The translations under genes were made by a program, and so were the position numbers. The notes beneath the pieces are model-generated. The model ran no database searches, was not told the DNA's origin, and saw nothing but the letters and a program-made list of their open reading frames with translations. Shown piece by piece: positions 9,730-20,400 of a stretch of 64,000 nucleotides of DNA (position 1 is the first letter of the stretch; every line of letters starts with the position of its first letter). Location: positions 1,054,001 through 1,118,000 of the forward strand of contig NC_013517.1 of the NCBI RefSeq assembly GCF_000024405.1, written 5' to 3'. The stretch comes from Sebaldella termitidis ATCC 33386. Lineage in GTDB: Bacteria > Fusobacteriota > Fusobacteriia > Fusobacteriales > Leptotrichiaceae.

Positions 9730-12700
9730 ATGAGAAGAGATAAAAAATTATTATTATCATTTCTGGCGTTAAATACTGTACTATCCGGATATGCCGTGAG
9801 TGCGGGGAAAACTGTAGCATTAAACAGTGATAGATTATATAATAATATGATAAAAAATCTGGAACAGGGGAAAACAAACGAAGAAAATTACAAGCTTATA
9901 GAAAAAGTATTAAACCAGCGAAATAAAGAATTAAAAGATCTGTATTTACAGAGTGACTATATTGTAAAACCTGAATATCTGGAATGGCAGATTTTTGCCA
10001 GTGCATTTTATGAAGAACACGGAAAGGGTGTAGATAATACCAAAGAAAATGCAAAATATCGTTCACAGGTATCAGGATACTATGATGACAGCGGAAATTT
10101 TGTGACAACAAGCGGATCAATAAACGGAGTGGACGGAAAACCTTATCAGCCGCCACAGCAGCCTAAAAATATAAATTTAGGGGTCAGCATTCCTATGAAG
10201 GGAATGACCAGAGAGCCATTAAATCTAAACATAACACCGGCAAGCGAAATTAATATTAATCCTGCCGGATATAATTTTAACATACCTTCAGGAGCAACAA
10301 TCCCGCAGATAAATGTAATAGAATTTCAGCCGATAGCACCTGATCTGACAGCACCCACACCTATTACGGTAAATCCGCTGAGCTTGTCATTCCCGGGAAG
10401 TGGTAACGGGGATAGTACATGGTTTGGATTAACTGCGAATAATGCACCTATAAAACAACAGTCAATGACAGGAATAAGCGGAACAGGAACTTTTGAGACA
10501 TTGTTTACCGGTGCAAATAATATAAGACAGTATATAGACAATACTTTAATGCAGGGATATGCAGGTGGTCACACAGCTACTTCAGGAATTTCACATCCTG
10601 AAAATAATTATAAATTTAGCGGAACAGCTACATTTGGAAGTATGCTTCTGGTAGGTGGGGAATATATTCCGATAAATAACATGAATTTGACAGCTATGAA
10701 ATTAGCCGGAGCTAATAATCTGGCAGTTTTCCACACAGATTCACACAATGATTTCGGGACTTCACTATGGGATTTGAATAATACAAATGTTACTATGAAA
10801 GGTGAAAAAACAATATTATATGATGTTCAATATCATGGGACTAACGGTGATTCCGGTATGGTATTTAATAATGGAACAATATTAGCAGATAATACTACAT
10901 CTTATACTTCATTGTATGACGGAGCAGTATATAATTATAGTCCTGAAAAGAGATTTGTTTTTGTTTCCATTGCTGACGGCGGAGGTACTTCAAGATATCT
11001 TTATTTTAAAAATGAAGCTGGCGGAAAAATTTATCTAAATGGAAAAGAAGACGTTCTTTCTAACTTTGCAGCTGAAGATAATGCAAATTATGGAGGGTCA
11101 TATTTTGAAAATAGAGGAACAATTGAACTGAACGGAATAAAGTCCATGGGGGCAGTATTTGCCAGAGAGTATACCAGATCTTGGGTTAGATTTGAAGAGG
11201 CTCTGAGCTTAAACGGTGATAAGAGTGTGGGAGTTGCATTTACATATAACTTTAATACTAATGCGACTAATGGTGCCGGAGCAGCACCAGTACTTAATGC
11301 AAACTATGAAACCTCACCGGTAAAAGATTCAGTATTTAATATAAAGATCGGAGAAAAATCAAATCCCAGCAATGCAGATTCAAATGACACTTCTATAGCA
11401 GGAAGTACTACAGCTCTGGTAGAAGAGGCAACAGCACTGTATTTTAATAACGGAAGCGGAACTAGAAAAGATTATAAAATAATGCATGCACAGCTTGATG
11501 CATTAGAAAATGCTAAAAGAGCAACATTGGTATCAATAGTAAGAGGAAAGGTAATATTAGACGGGACTGATACGGCAAACAGACTGAAAATAGACGGCGG
11601 GACTTCAAAAACAGGAATAAATAATATAGCAATATATGCAGGAGCTACCGGAACTCCAGGCTCTACACAGTCAGAAATAGAGAGCTATATTCCGTTAACT
11701 ATAACAAATTCTGATTTATCAACAGCTATTTTTGGTGAAAAGAAGGCGGTAATAACAAATAACGGTGATATTACTATATCCGGCAGTAACGGAGTAAAAG
11801 GAATAATAATAGACAGCGGTGCTCAGGCAACAATAGGAGGAAATATAACACTTGCCAACGGAGGAGTGTATACGGATTCAGCGAATGTAAAAACCGGTTC
11901 AGTGGTGCTAGGTGTGATGAACGGATCTATGCTGACAAGTACCGGAATTATAACAGCTGATGTCCATGGTAAGGAATCAATAGCAGTTTATGCTGACAGC
12001 TCGGTAGTAACTATGACGAATGCAGGCTCAAGCATAAAAGCATTGGACGGAGCTTTTGCAATGACAGCTGTCAATGGCGGAAGCATCAAATATGACGGTA
12101 ACTATATAGAAGCGGGACAAAAGTCACTGTTGTTTTATCTCGATAATACCGGGGAGATAAGAATAACATCACCAGCAACTGCAAAAGTAACCGGAGCTTC
12201 AAATGCCACAGACAGAGGAACAGCATTTTATTATAAATCTCCTACAGCATATGGAACATTTAATTCAAGTGATATTTCCTCATATTTTACAAATAGATAT
12301 AATTCTACTTTAGGAAATCTGACATTAAATATGGATCCAGGTTCAAGATTGTTTATTGTGGACAATGTAGCGATGAACTTGTCAAGTACCAATGTATCAA
12401 TGGGGTCTGTGCTAAATGCACCGATAATAAACGGAAGCTCATATAAAACATTTATGCTGTATCAGAGTGATTTGACAATAGATAAAGCAATAAATCTTGA
12501 TTCAGCCACAGATGACTATAACAATCTGGAAATAGTAACTTCAAAAATAACAAACAACGGATTTAATATAACAGGGACTGCAGCGGGTCAGGCCGGAATG
12601 GCCCAGGAAAACGGGCTTGATATGACATCAACGCCATTAGCCAGATCAACTGTGACTTTAACAAATAACAACGGAGTAATTTCTCTCGGCGGAGCCAATT

Positions 12701-15700
12701 CAATAGGAATATACACAAGCAACGGGGAAATTTATAATAATGGTACAGGAAAAATAAACACAACAGGTGATAATTCAATCGCTATTTATGCAGTAAATGG
12801 TACTAAAGTGGATACAGCAGCAGGAACTGAAATAAATATAGGGAAAAATGGAGTAGGAATATTTGCAGAGGGCTATAAACAGGGGACAGCGCAGGTTTTT
12901 GGAAACGGCGAGCTTGATATAAAAAACAGCGGATTGATAAAATCAGGAACTGGAACTAATGCAATAGGGATTTACCTGAATAATAACTCAGGAGTGGCAA
13001 TTGGTAATTCAAAACTTAATTTATCAAACGGAATTGTAGATATGAGTGCTTCTGAGGGTGGAGTAGGTGTTTATGTAGATAAAGGAACTGTAACTGATTC
13101 CGGCTCTACAATAACTGTAGGTAAAAACGGTGTAGCTCTTTATGCTAAAGACAGCAGTGTAACACTTGCAGGTTCTACAATTAATTTATTAGGTGATAAT
13201 GCATTGGGACTTTATCTTGACGGCACAACAAGCTTTAACGGAACAGGGAACATAAATATAAGCGGACAGAATATAGTTTTATTTAATATGAATTCAAGCG
13301 GGTCAATCTCAAATAATTTTAATGTGGCAAATGTGGCTCCCGGCTCTACATATACTCTGGGAAATATCACAGGAGGAGCATTTGAATACACAGGAATCAG
13401 TAATCTGGCTACAAATGGGACACTTGTTTCGGGAACAAATTCTGCTATATATCTAAACGGATCTGTTATAACTTCAGCAGCAGGTGCAACAAATATAGCT
13501 GCCGCAGTTCTTAACGGGCAGTATACAGGAACAGTACCGGCTGGTATGACAGCAGGAACTGACGGAGAAAACAACGGAACGATTACTTTGGGAGATAGTT
13601 CAGTAGGATTATTCGGTAAAAACGGATCAAGAGTGAGCAATAAAGGGGTAATAACAGCAGGTAATGCATCAGCAGGCTTAATGACATCAGGAGCAGGTTC
13701 ACTGGCAATGAACAGCGGAGCAATAAATCTGGGAGCAGGTTCACAGGGAATGGTTCTGAAAAACGGAACAACTATAGATAACTTAGGAACAGGAAATATA
13801 TTAAGCAGCGGTGCAGGAACTGTAGGGATATTTGCTGATAATATTACAGGGAATATAAATAATGCCGGGGCAGTTGATCTTAGCGGTGATAAATCAATAG
13901 GAATATATTCGGCAGGATCAAATGCCGTAACTATAAATAATACAGGAACAGTAAAAGTAGGGAATTCATCAAATGTTTCCGACCCTTCAATAGGGATATA
14001 CAGCGGAATAGCTGGAAATACAGTAACCAATTCGGGAACTGTAACTGCCGGTGATAATTCAATAGGGATATACAGCAATACAGGAACTGTTAACAGCAGC
14101 GGAATAATGAACATCGGAAATGCAGGTGTGGGAGTATACGGAACAAATGCAGTAATTAATCTAAATTCGGGAACAATAAATATAGGGACAAACGGAGCAG
14201 TAGGAGTATATGCTGAAAGCTCTGCGGTAACTAATTCATTAAGCTTTGATGCAGGAAGTCATAACTATGGTTTTATACTAACAGGCGGATCATTCACGAA
14301 TAATGCGGGAACAAACAGCGTTATAGGTACAGATTCTGTATTTATGTACAGTCAGCAGGGAACAGCAGTAACAAATAACGGAAATCTTACAATGACAGGA
14401 TCGGATAATGTCGGTTTCTATCTTGATAAGGATTCAAATTATGTCGGCGGAGCTGTAATTACTAATAACGGAACTATAACAGGAACAGCGGGGAATAATA
14501 ATGTCGGAATCTATAATTACGGCGGAACAATTGATAACTACGGAACTGTAGCTGTAGGAGGTTCAGATATTGTAATTTCCAAAGGAGTGGTAGACAGTGA
14601 TAAGAGTAAATATGCAGTGGGATTATACGGAGAAAATGCTGCAATCATAAATCATTCAGGAGCAACAGTAACAGCAGGTTACGGCGGATACGGAATAGTA
14701 GCCAAGGGCGGAACAGGAAGCAACTACGGTACGGTAACAACAAACGGAGATTATTCAGTAGGAATGTATACAGAAAATGGAACAGTAACCAATGAATCTG
14801 GCGGAGTAATTAATGTAACAGGCGACAATGCAATAGGTATGGGAGGAAAAGGAACAAACTCATTTATTACGAATCATGGTACTATAAATATAACAGGTAA
14901 TGATGCAATAGGAATGTATGCTAATCCCGGAACAATAATAACAAATACAGGTACTATAAATATAACAGGAAACGGTCAGGCATTCGTATCTTCGGATCCT
15001 GATGATCCTGCTCATAGTGTAAACAGCGGAAGTGCCACAATAAATGGAGTATCAGATAATGTAATTCAGGGATTGGGAAATACTTATGCGATACCGACGC
15101 TGATAAATGCAGGAATAATCAAAACAACAGGAGTATTGGCACTGGACGGGATTCAGGTATTAATCAAGACTGATCTATCTACAAGACAGGCATCATCAGA
15201 TCCTAATTATGATTTCGTAATATCGGGAACTTCAATAACAGCTGATGAAATACTGACAACAAAGCCTATAGTAATAATGCCCGGCTTTGCAGACGGAACA
15301 AATGCAGATGTTTATAAACTGGAAGGATTAATTAAGGCAAATTCAGGAAAATATGACTTCATAAGCGGATCGCTTCTGTGGGAAGCAACACCGAAAGTAA
15401 CATCAACAGGCGCAGATATTTATATGTCAAGAAAAGCATTTACAGACTTTACAGACGGACTGTGGTTTGAAGACTTCGGGACAGCACTGGAAAATAATTA
15501 TGCTGCTGCCACAGGAGATGGAGTAAAAATATACAATAAAACCGGCTATATAGCAGACGAAGAAAGCTTCAGACATATAATGGCGAGTCTTGCAGGAAAT
15601 GTATATGCCAATATAAATCAGAGAGAGAATGATATAGCAAATGCATTTGAAAACTCATTACATTTGATGCAGAATTCAACAAATAACACAAAAGAAAATG

Positions 15701-16542
15701 TAAAAGTAAATATAATAGCAGGAAAAGGGAAAAACAAAGAAGAAACAGACGGGGTAACGAGTTATGATTATACAACAACAGGGGTACTGGCATTAAGAGA
15801 AGTGGAAAGAACTTACAGACATACATTCGGTTACTCACTTGGGTACTTACATACAGGCTTTGAATTCAATGACGGGAACGAGAGTGAAGAATGGGTAGAT
15901 ACAATCCAGCTTGGAGTGCATAATAAATATGATGCGAACAGCTGGCAGCTGAGAAATGATCTTACAGGAAGAGTAAGTTTCCATAATGTAGACAGAAATA
16001 TAGACTGGCCATCACCGCTTGGAAGATCAGAAATGAACGGAACTTATGAGACATACAGCATAACAAGTGACAATATACTTGGAAAAGAATTCGGATTAGG
16101 AAAGAGAGCAAGTATAATGCCATATGGAGCATTCAGAGCAATGTATGTGACAAGACCGACATTTAATGAAAGCGGACTGGAAGCCCTTGAGGTGGAAGGG
16201 AATGATGCATGGAGTGCAAAGCCGAGAGCAGGAGTGGAACTAAAAGGCTCATTACCTTTAGGAAGCAAGACAGCATGGCAGTTAAAAGGAGCATTGGATG
16301 TAGCTTATGAATATGAGCTTGCGGATTTGAACGAAAGAGAAAAGGCAAGATTAATAGCCATAGAGGATGGTTATCATAAACTGTCAAAGCCACAGGATGA
16401 AGAGGGAATATTCAGAACAAGAGCTTCATTAGGAGTAGAGGTGGAAGACAGATACGGAATATTCCTGACAGGAGAATACTCAACAGGAAATAATAAGGAA
16501 AATGATTACAGAGCAGGAGTAGTATTCAAGGCAGTGTTTTAA
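9730..16542 (+). CDS. Giant type Va autotransporter 2
   Basis: 2,270-residue paralogue of the preceding autotransporter. I start it at ATG 9730 because CAAGGAGGAAGA directly precedes it. The in-frame GTG at 9712 would place the ribosome binding site inside the coding region. Layout: signal peptide at about 1-26 (MRRDKK then a hydrophobic stretch ending near AVSAG); autotransporter N-terminal domain at about 30-130, nearly identical to gene 1; Pro-rich linker at about 165-230; a divergent passenger at about 230-900; glycine-rich GIY-type beta-helix rungs from about 960 to 1840, closely matching gene 1; barrel at about 1911-2270 ending FKAVF. Predicted outer-membrane export and surface display. 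The pattern suggests tandem duplication followed by exchange or diversification of the exposed N-proximal passenger. Its leader resembles that of gene 1. Confidence 0.93.
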   Translation: MRRDKKLLLSFLALNTVLSGYAVSAGKTVALNSDRLYNNMIKNLEQGKTNEENYKLIEKVLNQRNKELKDLYLQSDYIVKPEYLEWQIFASAFYEEHGKGVDNTKENAKYRSQVSGYYDDSGNFVTTSGSINGVDGKPYQPPQQPKNINLGVSIPMKGMTREPLNLNITPASEININPAGYNFNIPSGATIPQINVIEFQPIAPDLTAPTPITVNPLSLSFPGSGNGDSTWFGLTANNAPIKQQSMTGISGTGTFETLFTGANNIRQYIDNTLMQGYAGGHTATSGISHPENNYKFSGTATFGSMLLVGGEYIPINNMNLTAMKLAGANNLAVFHTDSHNDFGTSLWDLNNTNVTMKGEKTILYDVQYHGTNGDSGMVFNNGTILADNTTSYTSLYDGAVYNYSPEKRFVFVSIADGGGTSRYLYFKNEAGGKIYLNGKEDVLSNFAAEDNANYGGSYFENRGTIELNGIKSMGAVFAREYTRSWVRFEEALSLNGDKSVGVAFTYNFNTNATNGAGAAPVLNANYETSPVKDSVFNIKIGEKSNPSNADSNDTSIAGSTTALVEEATALYFNNGSGTRKDYKIMHAQLDALENAKRATLVSIVRGKVILDGTDTANRLKIDGGTSKTGINNIAIYAGATGTPGSTQSEIESYIPLTITNSDLSTAIFGEKKAVITNNGDITISGSNGVKGIIIDSGAQATIGGNITLANGGVYTDSANVKTGSVVLGVMNGSMLTSTGIITADVHGKESIAVYADSSVVTMTNAGSSIKALDGAFAMTAVNGGSIKYDGNYIEAGQKSLLFYLDNTGEIRITSPATAKVTGASNATDRGTAFYYKSPTAYGTFNSSDISSYFTNRYNSTLGNLTLNMDPGSRLFIVDNVAMNLSSTNVSMGSVLNAPIINGSSYKTFMLYQSDLTIDKAINLDSATDDYNNLEIVTSKITNNGFNITGTAAGQAGMAQENGLDMTSTPLARSTVTLTNNNGVISLGGANSIGIYTSNGEIYNNGTGKINTTGDNSIAIYAVNGTKVDTAAGTEINIGKNGVGIFAEGYKQGTAQVFGNGELDIKNSGLIKSGTGTNAIGIYLNNNSGVAIGNSKLNLSNGIVDMSASEGGVGVYVDKGTVTDSGSTITVGKNGVALYAKDSSVTLAGSTINLLGDNALGLYLDGTTSFNGTGNINISGQNIVLFNMNSSGSISNNFNVANVAPGSTYTLGNITGGAFEYTGISNLATNGTLVSGTNSAIYLNGSVITSAAGATNIAAAVLNGQYTGTVPAGMTAGTDGENNGTITLGDSSVGLFGKNGSRVSNKGVITAGNASAGLMTSGAGSLAMNSGAINLGAGSQGMVLKNGTTIDNLGTGNILSSGAGTVGIFADNITGNINNAGAVDLSGDKSIGIYSAGSNAVTINNTGTVKVGNSSNVSDPSIGIYSGIAGNTVTNSGTVTAGDNSIGIYSNTGTVNSSGIMNIGNAGVGVYGTNAVINLNSGTINIGTNGAVGVYAESSAVTNSLSFDAGSHNYGFILTGGSFTNNAGTNSVIGTDSVFMYSQQGTAVTNNGNLTMTGSDNVGFYLDKDSNYVGGAVITNNGTITGTAGNNNVGIYNYGGTIDNYGTVAVGGSDIVISKGVVDSDKSKYAVGLYGENAAIINHSGATVTAGYGGYGIVAKGGTGSNYGTVTTNGDYSVGMYTENGTVTNESGGVINVTGDNAIGMGGKGTNSFITNHGTINITGNDAIGMYANPGTIITNTGTINITGNGQAFVSSDPDDPAHSVNSGSATINGVSDNVIQGLGNTYAIPTLINAGIIKTTGVLALDGIQVLIKTDLSTRQASSDPNYDFVISGTSITADEILTTKPIVIMPGFADGTNADVYKLEGLIKANSGKYDFISGSLLWEATPKVTSTGADIYMSRKAFTDFTDGLWFEDFGTALENNYAAATGDGVKIYNKTGYIADEESFRHIMASLAGNVYANINQRENDIANAFENSLHLMQNSTNNTKENVKVNIIAGKGKNKEETDGVTSYDYTTTGVLALREVERTYRHTFGYSLGYLHTGFEFNDGNESEEWVDTIQLGVHNKYDANSWQLRNDLTGRVSFHNVDRNIDWPSPLGRSEMNGTYETYSITSDNILGKEFGLGKRASIMPYGAFRAMYVTRPTFNESGLEALEVEGNDAWSAKPRAGVELKGSLPLGSKTAWQLKGALDVAYEYELADLNEREKARLIAIEDGYHKLSKPQDEEGIFRTRASLGVEVEDRYGIFLTGEYSTGNNKENDYRAGVVFKAVF

Positions 16543-16557
16543 TTAAAGAATAATATA

Positions 16558-16618
16558 AAAAAACAGAATCTTTGTTATTGCTATTATAAAATCAGCAGTA
16601 ATACACAGGTTCTGTTTT
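16558..16618 (+). terminator. Hairpin terminator after autotransporter 2
   Basis: AAAACAGAA pairs with TTCTGTTTT. The inner sequences TTATTGCT and AGCAGTAA extend the stem. It starts about 15 bases after the stop codon. Confidence 0.7.
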
Positions 16619-16686
16619 AAAATTACCGGGAATATTATATTCTGAAATTAAAAAAATAATCTTATTATTATGTATGATATTTTATA

Positions 16687-16715
16687 TTGTTTTTAAAAAA
16701 AGATTATGATATAAT
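16687..16715 (+). promoter_or_regulatory. Sigma-70 promoter, distal, autotransporter 3
   Basis: TTGTTT (16687-16692), 17-base spacer, TATAAT (16710-16715). The ATTATGATATAATT context matches that at 1377-1390. Confidence 0.5.
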
Positions 16716-17028
16716 TCTGTTAACAAAAAAAATGATAGTATTGTTATTATGGAATTCATTATTATCAGTATTAATAAACGAAAATTAACTATAGTGTATG
16801 CATTTTTTCTGTGATGAGAAGTCAGAAGATTATCAATGAAGAATCAAAAAATAAATTTATAAAATAGTTAATATATATAATAGTATTCGTATAAATTTAA
16901 TAATACGAAAATTATTATTTGATTATTATATAGTAATGATACATATTTCTGAAAAAATGAAAAGCGGATCATTATCAGCGGTCATTTAGCTCGATGTCTG
17001 AAAAGAAAGAATTTTATATAATTGTTTT

Positions 17029-17054
17029 AGTCGCATTATTAAATGAATGCGACT
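17029..17054 (+). promoter_or_regulatory. 9-bp hairpin in leader of autotransporter 3
   Basis: AGTCGCATT (17029-17037) and AATGCGACT (17046-17054) are perfect complements around an 8-base loop, followed by GTTTTATT. It may be a weak terminator for the distal promoter or a protein-binding site. Confidence 0.45.
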
Positions 17055-17251
17055 GTTTTATTCCGTGAAGTAAAATTTTGGTTTTATTAAATTTTGAAGG
17101 AGGTGAAAATAAAGAATAAAAATAACAGAAAGAATTCTAAAATAATTAGTTTTTTACAGGGAAATATGATGAAAAAGATAACAGGTAAAGAGGAACCGGA
17201 CAATAACAGGAATTTTAGTTTTAGAAAACAGCATGTAGACGGAATATTTGC

Positions 17252-17280
17252 TTGACAATAGACAGAAATTCAGTTATAAA
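17252..17280 (+). promoter_or_regulatory. Strong sigma-70 promoter, proximal, autotransporter 3
   Basis: TTGACA (17252-17257), 17-base spacer, TATAAA (17275-17280). It leaves a leader of about 200 bases before the start codon. Confidence 0.7.
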
Positions 17281-17488
17281 TAAATAAGTATTCTTAAATT
17301 TGAAACAAATTTTATGCTAAAAAATTTAAAATTAATCATTTTTTTAAATTTAACATAGGGTCAGTTTGAGGATTTTTTGGTGTATTTACCATGATTTGTA
17401 CATTGATGTTAATTAAATTATATGTAATTAATTTTTATGGTAACAGACCGGAAAAAGTAATAAGAAAATGTGTACAGGAAGGTGAAAG

Positions 17489-20400
17489 ATGAAAAATATA
17501 CTTGGATATACTGAAAGGCAGCTAAAATCATGCCTAAAGAAAAATAAAAGGGTAAAATTTTCAAAAAGCCTGCCATTGATTTTTCTGATGACAGGTAATA
17601 TTTTAAATGCAGGTGAAGAACCCGCTATGGGAAGAGTAGCTGAAAATCTACAAAAAAAGATAAAAAAACTGCGTGATGAAAATAAGAAAAATCTGAGATA
17701 CAGCAGATTGGAACTGGAGCGTCTGGAAAAAGAGGGAGATCAGGTAATAAAATCTCCATGGGAAAGCTATATATTTTCAACATTATTTGGATATAAAGAT
17801 ATGGACAGTCAGAGCAAAGAATGGAAATACGGGGACAGGAAAGATACTATGCAGGATATGGACAGGGCAGTTTTGAGAAGTTTTCTCGGCCTGTCAAGTC
17901 TGCGCGGAGGAACCACTGGATGGATCACTGAAACTAATACAGGAGACGGAGAAGGAAATGCATGGACAGTGAATACATCGGTATATGATAATACGGCACA
18001 GTTTACAATAATCCCTACAATAAAAGTGCCTGAAGTAACAACTCCGCTGTCGCCGCAGGTTGATCTTCCAAGCATTAATGTACCTGTAGTTCCCGGAGCA
18101 CCGGCAGTAACCTTAACACCTGTGAATGTGGGTACTATTTCCGTGAGTGTGGCAGCTCCGAGCATTACCGGGGCAATACCGGCAGTAACGCTGAATTCGC
18201 CGAATGATGTAAGTATAAGTACAATAGCACCTAACATAAATGTATCTGTGGATGAAGTAAGCGGTCCTGTAATAAGTACAGTAAATCAGCCGGTTATTTC
18301 ATTTACACCGCCGAATTTAAGCGTAGCACCACAGGTGCCTCCGAAAATAAAAGTACCTACACCAACAGTGACGGCACCGGTTTCACCGCCGGCACCAAGC
18401 TTTGAGGCTTTTACAAGAGGAAGAGGAGACTGGCTGGGCGGTTTTTCGTTTATTCAGGGAAGAAATAATTTTGACAGAAAAATACTGGCATGGGAGCAGG
18501 GTTCGCCGGCACCGTCGCAAAGAGGAATAAACAGCCAGCCAATGTTCAATATAGGCGGGACAATAAGCGGGCACGGTAAAAATACTTCAAGTAAAATATA
18601 TGCTACTACAAGCCCTCTGGGAGTAGTAAATAACCAATATACTGATATAAGGTTAAGCAATGCGGCAGCAGGAGGGAAACCTACGAACCAATACGGAGCA
18701 ATTCCTTATCCTACAGTAGTGGTGAGTCCGGCGGCATTTCCGTCGAATTTAGCTGGAGAATGGGTTTCGGCAGTTGATAATGACACACTGCAGGGCTTTA
18801 GTACTTCAAGATATCAGCAGTCATGGATTTTTCAGGGTTCTCCCATAGTACAGGATATGGATATAATAGTAGGAGGATCTGCAACTTATTCTACGGCACT
18901 ATTTGCACAGACTGGCTCAATTCAGATGAACAGAGTGGGACTGGAACTAAAAGGAAAAACAATAATAGGGCAGCTCAGCATAAGAGGTGCCTATAATGTA
19001 AAATTTACAGATGTAGATATAAATATAACAGGGGATTCAAACAGTCTTCTGACAACCCAGCTTTATCCCAATACACATGTATACTGGCAGTCTAGTGACG
19101 GGAGAAACTCAACTACATGGGGATCAAGTTATCTTGATAATGTTGCAAGTACTACAGCTATAGATTTTGGCGGAACAAAACTTGTAGCAGACAGAAGCAA
19201 AAATACTATAGTTTATGTAGCACCTGCCGAAATGCACAGATGGCTCGGATATTCCCAGATGGTACCGCTGCCTGGGACGACTTCGCCTACAGTTTATGAT
19301 GTGAATGCTGCAAAGTATTATATGTATGCTCCTGTAATGGGAAATGTCAATGTAAAAAATACCGGCGGAGATGTAGAATATACAGGAAGTGGAAACGTAG
19401 GAATATGGGTAGCAGGTTATGTTCCAGACAGGACAAAATGGGCTACAGGACTGGCACCATCCCTTGATCTGGGGACTGTGAAGCTTCAGGGAGATAAAAA
19501 CGTAGGTTTTTATCTTGCGTCGCATGATACAAGACCAGATGCAAACGGGATATTTCAGGGAAATATCAATGTGAATGTAAAACTGGGAACGGATATAGAC
19601 GGTAAAGGCGGGACAACACAGACCGGAACTGGAAATATAAGCGGAAACAGCAATACAAAAAGTGAAGATAACGTAGCACTTTATGTATCATCAGGGCAGA
19701 GAGCCGGAATGAATAATACAGTAGGGACGGCGTATCAGGAATATTTTCCTGCTACACTGGATTTTAAAGTAGATAAAAGTGTTACTCCTAATCTTGTGGG
19801 AATAAATAACGGAACACAAATAGGATTTCAATATCTGACAGCTGATCCGATAAGAGATTTAAGCGTAACTAATTTTAATCTGGAATTTGGTAAATTTTCT
19901 GAAAGAGGAATAGGAATTATTTCTAAAAACGGAAGTGTGGTTAATGTAAATAAAGGAACTGCAATATCGGATAATGCCGGAACAGGTGCAGACAGAGCAA
20001 CAGGAACAATTATGTTTTACAGTGAAGGTGTCTGGTTTAACCCGAGAAAAGTGCTTACAGGCGGAGTATACAATAAGGAAGCATACGGTAGAGGGGAAAG
20101 TCAGACAGGTCAGAAAAATATAGTAGATTTTAATTCTACAATAAATGTGAGTAACAATGTTTCCATGTCAAGCTATGAGGCAATAGCTTTCTTTGCTAAA
20201 AACGGAGGAAAGATAACAGGTAATGATGTAACTATGACAGGTCATAGTTCTATAGGAGCTTTTGCATACGGGGCTAATGACTTTGATTCGTCAAAAACTG
20301 TACTGGCTAACAATACAGGAGCGGGAAGTCAGGCTTCTACGACAATTACTCTGGGAAATGTAACTGCAACAGGACTTGGTTCAGCAGCTAATAAAAATGA

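Larger units (their letters stand above)
16619..17488. other. AT-rich leader upstream of autotransporter 3
   Basis: About 870 bases. It contains two sigma-70 promoters (16687-16715 and 17252-17280), a 9-bp hairpin (17029-17054) and an AGGAGG-N5-ATA motif (17098-17111) followed by a 48-codon open frame up to TGA near 17255. No recognised gene. Confidence 0.6.

Noticed and set aside
13212-14114. 300-codon minus-strand frame inside autotransporter 2 (similar ones at 5144-5665 and 25480-26013)
   Set aside because: It is antisense to a repetitive glycine-rich coding region. The translation is a proline- and isoleucine-rich mirror of the repeats, and there is no ribosome binding site.
17103-17255. 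GTG-started leader ORF before autotransporter 3
   Set aside because: The GTG overlaps the AGGAGG itself, leaving no spacer, and the equivalent GTG in the other two leaders is followed at once or soon by a stop. It is kept only as part of the AGGAGG-N5-AUA finding.
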